DNA of 64,000 nucleotides from Metopolophium dirhodum (Eukaryota; Arthropoda; Insecta; Hemiptera; Aphididae), in contig NC_083563.1 of NCBI RefSeq assembly GCF_019925205.1, forward strand, positions 7,440,001 through 7,504,000, given 5' to 3'. Position numbers and translations under genes: made by a program. Under the pieces are notes generated by a model, which did no database searches, was not told the origin of the DNA, and saw nothing but the letters and a program-made list of their open reading frames with translations. Shown here piece by piece: positions 10,486-21,403 of this stretch (position 1 is the first letter of the stretch; every line of letters begins with the position of its first letter).

Positions 10486-13200
10486 TTTTAAATATATATA
10501 TTAGTTAACAAAAAATTTTAAATTGAATGAATTCTACGTATTTTTTTAAAAATTAAACGATGGACTAAAATAGTTTATTTTAAAAAGAAGTAAGTAATTA
10601 TTAATTTTACTCAGATTTTTATACAGATTTTAAATTTGTACTGTTATGTACGAGTCTATAATTTTATTATAATATTTATCATAAGACTAACAACTATTTT
10701 TTTATAAATGTGTATATTCCATGAATTTTTTTTTCTTGTATCGTTTATTTCTTTTCAAAAACAGTTTAAATATTTTCCAATCGCAATAAATATTAAATTT
10801 TCCTGCTAATAATGTGCATTTAACAGGAATTTTGTCATATTCATAAATGCAACGTTTAAGATCAAACATTTTACTTATAACCGTTTTTTACACTGATAAT
10901 TTTAAATTGTACAGCAGTAAAAAATATTAATTAACTTATATTGTTATATATTAGCCATGCATAGTTATGAAAAAAATAAATTGTAAATAATGTTACCATA
11001 TTAATTTGATATTCGATTCATAGAAAACATAAAACTAACTTTCTTCTTCCAAACATTAATTTTATTTTCTGATTAAAAATACTATAAGTAAATTTTTTTC
11101 CTAAAATTGATCAAATTTGTATTTAATGACTTCGTGGTTAATTAAATAATTTTCGTTATATAATTATATAATATGTACTTGGATACTTGATATATCTTAA
11201 AAGTAATTTGTTGTTCAAATTAGAGCACTTTAAATGACTTCAGCTTTTAATTGTTCAGTAATTAACGTATTTGTATTTTTTTTTTTGTCACAATTGTTAA
11301 AATAATTACAACTTTCCATTATTTTTTTGTAAATATTTGAACAGTTAAAATTGATTTTTAAATTTCAAATAACTTCCTATCTGCAGAACATTAAATGATT
11401 AAATATAAATAAATACATAAAATTGTTTTTTTCTTATTCTAATGTTAAATAAAATCCATTTTTCTTTATAAAACGATACCTACCTAGTTTCAATATATTT
11501 TAATCAATTAACTTAACTAATTTCACGGGACGTCGCATTAAAATAAAAACATATAATACAACGTTTATAAAAGTATCCTCTTAAAATCGATTTTAAGCAA
11601 ATTAAATATGATATATTCTGGCTTATACTGGATATAGATCCTTATAATTTTTACTACTATAAATTGTACAATCTTTATAGTTGTTTGTTTTCACTATATT
11701 GAAAAATATGATATACATATTGATAACCACTGAACAAGAATATAAGATACTTGAGTAATAGTACAACACTATAATGTAGTACAATCTATAACTAATGAAA
11801 ATGGTCCTTTCCAAGAACATCAAAAAACATGACAAACCCTAAAGAGGAATAATATAGGAAAATTACCACTAAAGTTTTAACAAGGATTAAGTATCTAATC
11901 AGAAATCATTACAATATATCGTACAAGACGGACCACACCCTGAGAACAACCACGACACAAAATCAATGCAATTGAACATAAATATAATGGCACAAAAAAA
12001 AGGCACATAATATTGTCATCGCAATCGAACTGCAGAATGTGTGATTTTACATTAACCAACGAGCACTGTGTTTATATTACATTATACGGCTATATAATTT
12101 AATGCAGCATATGTTATCTGTACATTTTGAGGTTATTGCTATACAAATTTTTAACTTTAAAAAATACTGAACGATTGACAATAAGTAGGTAGGTACATAC
12201 TATCTATATATTTGTTATAGGTACAATATAATATACGCATTCTATTGTTGATTTTATGACGTATATGGTATATGTATACAGAACTATTATATAACATTAT
12301 ATTATTATGTGGGCCTATAGTTCAAAGTAAAAAACATAGGTTGTATAGTTATCAAGAAAGAAGTAAAGTGGATGAAGTCATTCTGTAAAAAATTGTCACG
12401 GAGAACAAAACTATATAAGTAATTTAAAAGATTGCTATTTTCTGTTTGAATTTTAAATAAAATAGGTTTAATGTTATATTATGAATGTTAAATAAATAAT
12501 CTATATTCTTTAATATGATAACAATTCATTTTAAATATAGGTACCTATTTCACAAAACTAGAAAGAAGCTATTATGACGCCAGTGGCGTCATTTGAGTTT
12601 TATATTAAGGGTGCCAACTTATTTAAACAGGCTTACTATTTCTGGGGCACTTGATTTTTTCTTCGCCATAGTAAATTTGTAATTTATGTATATATCATGT
12701 ATATATGACACACGTAAGGGTTGATAGGTTATATAGGTATTATAATGTTTTAATGTTTTAATGAATTAAAGAGTTGGAAATAGCTTTTAACGTGCATACG
12801 AGTATACGACGCGACATGCCAATAATAAATACTTATAACTATTACCTGGGTACCATAATAAATATATACATTACCTCAATACATATATAGTATATTATAT
12901 TATACGCATTAAAGTTTTCATAATATATTTCAACTTGTATGTATTGGACATCGCGAGTTTGTACAATTTATGGCTGGTTAACAAGACGCGGAAAAAATAA
13001 AGGTGCCAAAGCTGAATGCACACCCTATATTTTTATTGAATGTGTTAGAAAATGAAATATTTAAAGGAAAAAAAAAATAAACTTTAAACTATACAACATT
13101 ATATAATAGGTATTTACCTATCTAAGTACAAAATTATTGACTTCTATAAACATTTTGTACGGTCTAAAATTATTAACCTATATTGGCCGATTTCCGTGTC
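10486..13200. other. A+T-rich stretch, no gene recognised
   Basis: No exon-like segment found. A minus-strand open frame at 11623-11835 is Tyr/Ile-rich and looks like chance. The segment contains the 17-bp palindrome at 12575-12591 and one TAGGTACCTA at 12538. Confidence 0.55.
12575..12591. repeat. short perfect palindrome
   Basis: TGACGCCA-G-TGGCGTCA has 8-bp perfect arms around a single base. It is GC-rich against A+T-rich surroundings and includes TGACG half-sites resembling a bZIP (CRE/ATF-type) recognition core. Function is inference only. Confidence 0.5.
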
Positions 13201-13700
13201 ATATTATTAACTTGTTTAAGGTTTCTAAACATAATTAGTTCGTCCGTCAGCTCGTTACCAGTGAATAGTTACGATTGGTTGCAGTATTGAGATGTATATT
13301 TAATGTCCGCAGTTACGACCGGAATTATCGTGGCAAACTATGCCGGTCCAAAGTTCCGGCATTACATTTCGTTGGTCAACACAGCAATAATGACGACCGT
13401 TGCCACCGAAGTCAAGATCGAGACGCCACCCGTTTCGTCCCCGCTGCATGTTCGACCGGCCGAAGTGGACGTACAGCGCAGCAGTCAAGCAGCGATCTCA
13501 CAGATCCGCCGGCGCGACGCTTATTTTGTTGCGTTTGATATCAACCCCCCCCCCCCCCCAAAAAAAAAAAAAAAAATTGACCCCGCTCAATCGAGTATCA
13601 CCGAATCTGGTTGCATCCGATCGAACGCTAGTAGAAAAAAAAAGTTATACTTAGATTGTACGATTGTTATACTGCAAATCCTACTATGATTTACACAAAT
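13200..13700 (+). promoter_or_regulatory. second CpG-rich block, promoter-like
   Basis: CpG-dense DNA from about 13230 to 13530, flanked by A+T-rich DNA. An initiator-like GTCAGC occurs near 13248. The block ends in adjacent poly-C (~15) and poly-A (~17) tracts at 13545-13577. It may be an alternative promoter or first exon of a plus-strand gene, but no good donor was found. Confidence 0.3.
13303..13689 (+). CDS. open frame in CpG-rich DNA, unknown protein
   Basis: ATG at 13303 opens 128 codons to TGA at 13687-13689. The first ~80 codons favour C/G at third positions and give a mixed, protein-like composition beginning MSAVTTGIIV. After that the frame runs through the poly-C/poly-A tracts, giving Pro5-Lys5, and ends in a Leu/Ile-rich tail. 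Two other frames here (from 13275 and 13400) are also long because GC-rich DNA has few stops, so length is poor evidence. No donor or family motif was found. It could be a first exon, a small gene or chance. Confidence 0.25.
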   Translation: MSAVTTGIIVANYAGPKFRHYISLVNTAIMTTVATEVKIETPPVSSPLHVRPAEVDVQRSSQAAISQIRRRDAYFVAFDINPPPPPKKKKKIDPAQSSITESGCIRSNASRKKKLYLDCTIVILQILL

Positions 13701-13959
13701 AAACGTTTTGGTACGTTATCTATTTAATTGATTTTTATTTGATATTATTATATAGTTGATTATTATCATTAAACGCGTCGATAACACGCTATCGTGAACA
13801 ATTAATGTATGCCACTTGGGAAAATCGTGAGTATATCTGTATATACTATTATTGCGCAGGAGTATAGGTACTTTCGATTTTTTTTTGTAAATGATAAAAA
13901 ATAATGGTAAATATATATTATATTACATAGAGTAATATATTTTAAAGGTATTTTAACAG

Positions 13960-14246
13960 TTTGTGTGGAAGGCAGATCCCTCCACTCGCATGTTTCATTT
14001 AAATACGTAAAGCCCCTCCAAGTCAAATCTGGAATACTGCGCCTATGGAATCCTGCAGTGACTTCAATATTCAAGACTTCAATTCTTCCAACTCCTACAG
14101 TCCTTCAACATGAACACATAAATACTCAATACCGAAGATGTGAAGAAAAAATACAACCAGCAACCGCAGTTATACTCGTGTTCTGCGTTCTGTGTGGTGC
14201 AATCTATCTCGTCCAAGCTCTCTCAATAAGTACAGAAATTGCGTGA
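13960..14246 (+). pseudogene. possible short reverse-transcriptase relic
   Basis: The segment follows an AACAG acceptor-like site. In one frame Y-V-K-P at about 13999 leads to W-N-P-A-V-T-S. In another frame the same bases read L-E-Y-C-A-Y immediately before. The pattern YV+x...LEYCAxxWNP is a signature near the end of non-LTR reverse transcriptases, so a frameshifted relic is plausible. Alternatively, the 93-codon open frame here has a hydrophobic stretch near its C-terminus, but it begins with GTG, not ATG. Low confidence either way. Confidence 0.22.
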
Positions 14247-15219
14247 TTGACAGCAGTTGTAGCACTCGGTTAACGTTCTCCCCCACGTCCACGCACATGT
14301 CAATAAGTAATACCTAACTTACGACACGAGTATAAATTGTTTTGTTTTTTTTTTTGTCCAAAATTAATTTGTCAATATTGTATTGACTAGATTATTTATC
14401 TGAAAAAATATTTGAATTTATCACGAAGTGTATTGAACAATTTAAAATTCTTAATATAAAAAATTTAAAAATTATATTTTAAAGGGCTTAAGAATTTCAA
14501 AAAAGTAAAAAAGTAGAAATGTCGTTTTCAAGTAAACTTCACGACGACATAAAATGTGTTCAGAAGTTGTTATCCGATTACTAGGATATTTCGTGTGAAT
14601 GCACAATTGACATGATAGGTATGGTATAAATATTTTGGTAGAAAACGCAGACGGCAATAAAGAAAACTAATCAAAACTTGATAAATGCTCAAGAAAGAAA
14701 AATCTTCTTTATTTAGTGGTCATCGTTATACTTTAGGGAAATTTTACAATCAATTGGAGGTAAATACAATATGTATAAATTTTCTTAAAATAACTAGTAA
14801 ATAAAATCCGATTATTTTATTCGGTTCTGATTAAACGAAATTTCCAGATATTGAATTATTTAAACTATAATTAATTACTTAATTGGTATAGAATAAATTC
14901 AAATTCTAAATATATCCTGCAATAGTCATATCAAATATTGACGTGTTGACGTAGATCCATAACAAATCAATATAGAAAATATTAAAGAATTTAAATCAAG
15001 TTATAATAAGATTTTAAAAAATAATAAAAATTGTATAATACAAATTATTTTCTTAGGAAAAATAGCTTTCATATATACAATATAAATAATTTTAATAGTA
15101 AAAGAAAGATATTTTCTTTTATCATATTTTCTTTTCGTTATATTTTTTATATCATATTTAATTTAATTTATATATTTCCATTTATTTATTGAGTTCTTAG
15201 GAAAAAAAATTAAAAAAAT
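14247..15219. other. no gene recognised
   Basis: Plain A+T-rich DNA. A minus-strand open frame at 14472-14657 lacks splice signals. Confidence 0.55.
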
Positions 15220-16440
15220 GTGGGCAAGTGGATGTCGCTCTGCTGTACAGTAGGTTGCAAGTGTGTCACTGTAACGGATGATGTTGAATTTGAATTCAAT
15301 GATATAATATCATTGTATAAGAAAAACGATTCTGAGCGAAAACGATCAGTCAGCCTAGATATTACCAAGTATATTTGATGATATTATTGTGAATAAAGTA
15401 ATTTATATAGAAGTATAGAACTTATTTGCGTGGAACCTTGTTTTAAATTTTCAATCCTTAGATGTAAAAATTGAACATTTTATACATTTTTAACTACAAA
15501 ATAATTATTAAATTTTAAATTAGATAACTTTTGTCAAAATTCAAACTTTCAATACTTTTAAAAACAATTGTGACTATGTATTTTTAAAAATGTTCAACTG
15601 CTATTGTAACATTATATCAGGAACCTTGTATATATTGTCACGCATTTTTACCCAACAAATTAAATTTTATTGATAATTATAGAAAAAAAAATTGAAAACT
15701 GACAATGTCCGTAAACAGCTCAAGAAGAGTCAAAATATTTTCAACATTCTATGGTGTATAGGAAATGAAAAAATAAACATTGAAAGAAATTTTTATGTAT
15801 CTACAGTTATTTGTTTTTGAATTACAACAAAAAAACAAAATCGCTACATGAGAAATCGAATGAATAACCAATCTTGTAAAAATATGAACTTCAAACGCTC
15901 ATAACAATTTAATTTGATTTGCTTGTAGACATTTTTTTTTGTTGATAAAGATAGACATAAAGACTTTTTCTAATCTTAGATTTAAATAGAAATTTTTTTA
16001 TAAACTTCTAACTCAAAATAATTTGCATATTTTCGTGAATTTTACGTATTTTGTCAATACTTGAACTTTAAATGCTTAATAAACAAAAATTGTAACTGGA
16101 TTTTTAATTTTTTTCATCTGCCTTTGAAAAAATATACTAGGAGCCTTCTATTAAATTTTCAAGCTTTTTTAACCAACAAATAAAATTTTATTGATAGTAT
16201 TTATAGAAAAAAAAAAACTAAAAAAAATGGAAACTGAAAATATCCGTTAACAATTCAAAATAAGTCTAAATATTTGGAAAATGTTATTGTGTGTAGAAAG
16301 TTCTAATTTAAACATTTAGTCAACATTTCATGTACCTACGGTCATTTGTTTAAGAGTTGCGCCAAAAACCAAAATCGATTTTCTCAAAAACAGATTTTGC
16401 CTAAAAATTCCCATTTTTTCTTAATTTTTTTAATAAGTAA
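15220..16440 (+). repeat. GATTCTGAGCG-family repeat, forward copy lacking its right end
   Basis: It begins GTGGGCAAGTGGATGTCGCT, followed by GCTGTACAGTAGG and CGATTCTGAGCGAAAACG. The interior holds two tandem, diverged monomers. The shared block (CCAACAAAT...ATTTTATTGAT...ATAGAAAAAA...GGAAACTGA-like) recurs near 15652 and 16172, a period of about 520 bp. The right terminus is missing and an inverted copy starts 70 bp further on. Confidence 0.8.
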
Positions 16441-16510
16441 ATCCATTAATTCATTTGTATTTAAAATTAAGAAAGTGCGTACATATTATTACACACAATA
16501 GAGTAAAATA

Positions 16511-17330
16511 TTTTAGATTCTGAGCGGAGCGATGAATGCATTGATTTTACTAGGTATGATGTGTGTTTTTTTATTTTGTGTTTGTCATCACCATTTTGGG
16601 TAGTAATACTACTTCGATTTTCTTTAACAGTATCTTGTTCGATGGGAAAGTGAATCTAGTTGGTGCATTTGAAAGGTCAACATTTAAAATACCTAAAAGT
16701 TTTCAAAAGCAAAGTAAAAAACAAAATAAAAATTAAAGAAAAACGGAAATTTTTACGCAAAATCGATTTTGGTTTCTGTATACCATAGATACACCCATTA
16801 AACTTCAAATTTTGAAAAAATACGTAAAAATCACGAAAATGGGCAAATTATTTTGAGTTAGAAATTCCTAAAAGTTTTTCTTTTTAAATCAAAGATTTTA
16901 AAATGTAATATAAGATTCCTTATAAGGTTATCTGCCTTTACCGAAAAATTCCATAAGAAAGTCAAATTACATTTTTATTAGCGTTTAAAGTTCAAATTTT
17001 TACAACATTGGATATTCACTCGATTTCTCAAGTAGCGATTTTTTTATTTTATTTTAATTTAAAATACGAATAACTGTATAGATATTTGAAATTTAAATCA
17101 TATTTATTTTTCTATAAATGTCAATACAATTTTATTGCTGGTTAAAAGTGAAAAACTAATACAAGGCTCCGATATATTTTTACAATAGTAGTTGAAAAAT
17201 ATTAAAAATACATAGGCACAATTTTTTTTATAAGTATTAAAAGTTTGATTTTTGACAACATTTATCAAATTTAAAATTAAAAAATGATTTTGTAGTTAAA
17301 CATCTATAAAATGTTCTTTGGTAATAAAGA
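16511..17330 (-). repeat. GATTCTGAGCG-family repeat, inverted copy lacking its far end
   Basis: It begins TTTTAGATTCTGAGCGGAGC (reverse of the family's right terminus), continues with GTGTGTTTTTTTA and the reverse complement of one internal monomer, and fades out near 17330 before reaching the GTGGG terminus. With the forward copy at 15220-16440 it forms a large imperfect inverted repeat. Confidence 0.75.
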
Positions 17331-19063
17331 TAAGCCCAGATGATAATATTGTAGATACCTCGTTAAGATTATATTATAATGTTATATTATTATATTATAC
17401 ACTTGTACAGTAAAAAAATACTATGCATTTTATTTTTCCCCGTGTAGGAACCTACGAATATGTGTAATATTGTTAGTGTATAGTAACTTACTTAGGTACT
17501 GGGGATTTGTTTTCTTGTATTTCCATGTTTTGTGTGGAAATTTACCAAATCCTATAGCTAATAAACTAGTTAATTGTTTAGTTGCTGTGACGTATAACTA
17601 ATGAATATCTCCACTTAGTAATCCACTATTGTATTTCTAAATCATACTTGAGAACGACCTCAACGATGGGAGAAAATATCAATGAAATGGATTAGCTATT
17701 CGCATTTTGTTAAAATATATTCATTGTGAAATTAATATAAATCCAGAAGAACCAATCTAATAGATTTATTTCCTAATCAACATTGTAGGTTTTACCTAGG
17801 TACTTACAATTGTTTATATATATAAATATTTTTATATCAACATATAACTCTACCTACCTATATTCTAAATAAAATAAATAGTCCCTGATATTATATTTGA
17901 TACTAATATAGTAAATAGTAGTATGTAGTAGTTAGTATGTACACTAATGTTAATTATAATTAATATAACCTAATAAAGACGTTTATACTAAAATTATTTT
18001 TCATTTTTTTCATTAATATGTACCTATTACAATTTAAAATCTTTAATATTGTTTTGAAAATGGTCAGTCTTCCCCTTTACCTCCCCCCAACCAACCATGA
18101 AAAACGGAATCCTAGATACACTACTGACGCTAAGAACGATTTGCTAACATTGTTCGTAATATTATATCGCCTAATATTCGAACACGCTTATGATCGTAGT
18201 CCAACCATTGTACTCACAACCTCGCCCATTTGCAATACCTACCTATACTACGGTGTCGTCGTAATCGATTGCCGAATATTGCGACGAACAGCCATTACAA
18301 ATAGTAAAATAGTAGGTATTGGTCATTCAACACGCCATATATAACTCGGTGACATCGATGTCAATGAAATAATATAGTTCGTAGTTATTGTTAAGTTATA
18401 CCTAAATGCAAAAAAAAAATATTATTATTATAGGTAATAATAATAAGTTTAGATACAATATTATCATGTTTTATTATTTTCACTTTTCACACAATGACAG
18501 CCGGTCGAATACCTAATTTTTATTAAAGACTGATATCAAAATAATGTAACGTGTGTAATATAATGTCTATTATTCGTCGATGTATTGTAATAATATCACT
18601 GCGATATCGTTGTAATAAAACACGCCCCTTTAGACTACACTCAATACTCACACTCTATCCCGATTCTCGACTGTTCGTTATAATAATAATATCTATTCTA
18701 CACTTGTGTTGGATCGGAATTTCACCTGTATACTAGTAGCACATTTAGTAGCACATATTTTAATCAATACTTACATAGGAATAGTGGCTGTCTTGTATGG
18801 TATACTATTTGTCAATATGTTTATAATGTATAATATTATAATATCACTGATTAATATATTATGAACAGTGAGTCACTATGATAACTTCGTGGTAGATCCT
18901 CAAACGTATTGTTCTACTTGAAAGTTTCTATTCTTCAATGGATATACTACCCTTTCTCATAATGACATTCTGTTTCTATTATTATAATAATATATACACT
19001 ATAATTCATAGTATTTACTTATCGTGTTCCTGAATACAGATCATAAGATTTATGAATAAAAAG
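17331..19063. other. no gene recognised
   Basis: Plus-strand open frames at 18018-18344 and 18551-18736 have no splice signals or recognisable motif. Short ATT microsatellite near 18419-18450. Confidence 0.5.
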
Positions 19064-19814
19064 GTGGGTAAGTGGATGTTGCTCTGCTGTACATTAGGTT
19101 ACAAGTGGGTCACTGTAATGGATGATGTTGAATTTTAATTCAATGATATAATATCATTGTATAAGAAAAACGATTCTGAGCGAAAACAGTCAGTCAGCCT
19201 ATGAAAGTTGAACATTTTATAAATTTTTAACTACAAAATAAGTATTAAATTTTAAATTTGATAAATTTTGTGAAATTTCGAACTTGAATTTCTTACGAAA
19301 AAATTTGTGCCACATGTATTTTAATATTTTTTAGTTGCTATTGTAACAATATATCAGGAGCCTTAAATTTTTACGTATCTAAAGTCATTGGTTTTTTAAT
19401 TACAACAAAATAAGAAAATCGTTACATGAGAAATCAAGTGAATGTAAAATGTTGTAAAAATATAAATTTCAAACGCTCATAAAAATTTAATTTGACCTTC
19501 TTGTTGACATTTTTTTTTTTTTTTGATAAAGGTAAACAATTTTTCATCTGCCTTTGAAACTATATACAAGGAGCCTTCTATTAAACAACCAGTGCAAATA
19601 GTAAGTTATCTACCTGTTAATAATTTACTATTTTAACTGTAGTACCTATATCATTCGCAGTATTGCTATTTTATCACAACAAAAATTAATATAAATGAAA
19701 ACAAAATATCATAACATTTATTTTCTATTTACATTACTAATTTTTAGAATACGTAAAAAAAAACACACATCATTGTAAAATCAATACATTCATAGCTCCG
19801 TTCAGAATCTAAAA
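19064..19814 (+). repeat. GATTCTGAGCG-family repeat, copy with both termini
   Basis: Left terminus GTGGGTAAGTGGATGTTGCT with CGATTCTGAGCG at about 19170. Right terminus CGTTCAGAATCTAAAAT at 19798-19814, preceded by the inverted ACACACATCATTGTAAAATC block. At 751 bp it lacks most of the internal monomers. It carries a distinct segment (about 19585-19740) shared with the copy at 28 kb. Confidence 0.8.
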
Positions 19815-20395
19815 TGAAAGTATAGTTGAAATGAAGTACAGTTTTCGTTATAAACTGATCAGATTTTAAAGAAGCTAATGGCACACATTTGTCGGTCAAC
19901 ATTTTTAACGTATTTTTTTTTTGTCAGTTAAATATATGATTATGCGAATAAAATATATAATATTATACACTCAAGCTAATTACAATACTGAGTAACCTTC
20001 TAACCAGTCATACTTGTACGTTGGTGTGTATGTGCGTGTGTGTGAGCTAAATGGCCTAAATGGCCAAGAGAGTAGCAGTAGACAGTTATAGTCCAAGGTG
20101 CACACAAGACACTATGCGGAAATGCCCTTTCAACCTTTAATTCTATTTTCGTGTAGACGACCGTCACTAATTATATTAACTAAGTTAAAACGTTAGGTAC
20201 ACTGAGGGCAATGGCTTCTGAGTAGGTATCCAACGTAAAATGCATTATTGTCTGATGTTGATATTCGATTAAAATAAATAGATGAGATTTTTGAATGTTT
20301 TTTTTTCTATTTATTATAATTACAATATTCATTGAAGAAATGGTTGAAAAGAGATTTTAATAAAACACCTCTCAAATGTTTAATTTTATTTCAAG

Positions 20396-20526
20396 AGCCT
20401 CAGATTCTGTTATCGTAGTTGGACGTTATTATTCTATGAAAGAAATGTTCAGCACTTATTCAGCTGTTCAATTACAAGAAAATCCTTTGGAGTCGTTTGA
20501 AAAACGATATATTTTATCATCTCAAG
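20396..20526 (+). CDS. internal coding exon, unidentified protein
   Basis: A plus-strand exon of 131 nt between a good acceptor (TTTAATTTTATTTCAAG at 20395) and a strong donor (CAAG|GTGAGA at 20526/20527). One leading base, 43 open codons, one trailing base. The other frames have stops early. An alternative acceptor (CCTCAG at 20403) keeps the same frame. The peptide is well mixed, with S-D-S-V-I-V-V-G-R-Y-Y, then M-K-E-M-F and Q-E-N-P-L-E-S-F-E-K-R-Y-I. No domain recognised. It could belong to the plus-strand gene whose 5' exon ends at 8019. It enters in phase 2 (or phase 1 with the alternative acceptor), and no coding exon with a matching exit was found upstream. Confidence 0.6.
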
Positions 20527-21059
20527 GTGAGACTTTAAATATACTTCAATGAGAAATATTAAAACAAAACATAATCTCATCATGGCGAATATTAATTTAT
20601 TTTATATGCTGAAAAATATATTAAAAATATACCACTATTACTACAAAAAGGTAAATTAATAATAATAAATTACGTAATTGTATTAATCTATTGAGTGGTT
20701 TTATATACCTACACGTTTTTATCTTTATGATCAAATTATCAATTCCTAAATTGGGCCTAGTAAGCTCGCTTCGAAAGTTAAAATGTGTCTAAGAAAATAT
20801 ACATAGTAGCAACTCTATTATCTTATAATTGTATTTTCCATTGTACTTATAAATTATTATCTACTATCTACTGTATCTATCCTATCTAGATCAGTAGTAA
20901 GTTCTCAATCGATGTTCACTAGTTCACTGCACACTACTGTCCGTACCTACGTGGCCGTGTAAGTCGTGCACTTGTAGCTAAAGTATTAGCAGATATTTAG
21001 TATATTATATACCTAGCCTGTACGTGTGCCTATAAATAGATTGAAATGAGTCTACAATT
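20527..21059. other. intron-like, no gene
   Basis: Starts with the GTGAGA donor of the preceding exon, then A+T-rich DNA with no further exon seen. Confidence 0.4.
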
Positions 21060-21403
21060 CAATTCATCACAATTTATATTAGTATAAAATAGTAGGATTC
21101 ATTGTTTTATGTTTAATATCTAATATCATCAACATTTGAACTTCGAATCCTCATAAAATATTAAAATATGTTTAAGTCGTTGGTATTAAAATTGTATGCA
21201 TTTTACACATAGAAAAGAGACGTTTTTATTTGAAAAACTGAAGTTTGTATCTACGCAAGACGCCCTTTAATTAGTACAAAAAATCTCAAGAATTTGAAAC
21301 TTCGATCTAAAGTACATTAAAAAATTCCAAAAATCAGATTTTGAGTAGTTACATTATTGAAGTAAAAAAGTGGGTGGAATGCTTGTTAAATCACTTTGTT
21401 TAT
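21060..21403 (-). repeat. GGTGATTCACCAAGC-family repeat, reverse copy
   Basis: The reverse complement of 21180-21403 matches 55527-55760. Shared parts are a terminus TACAAGGTGATT-like followed by AAGCAT, then AAATCTGATTTTTG and ATTCTTGAGATTTTTT. The far end near 21060 is uncertain. Coding capacity is not visible. Confidence 0.6.

Noticed and set aside
18018..18344. Plus-strand open frame of 108 codons
   Set aside because: No splice sites, promoter or motif; composition follows the local DNA.
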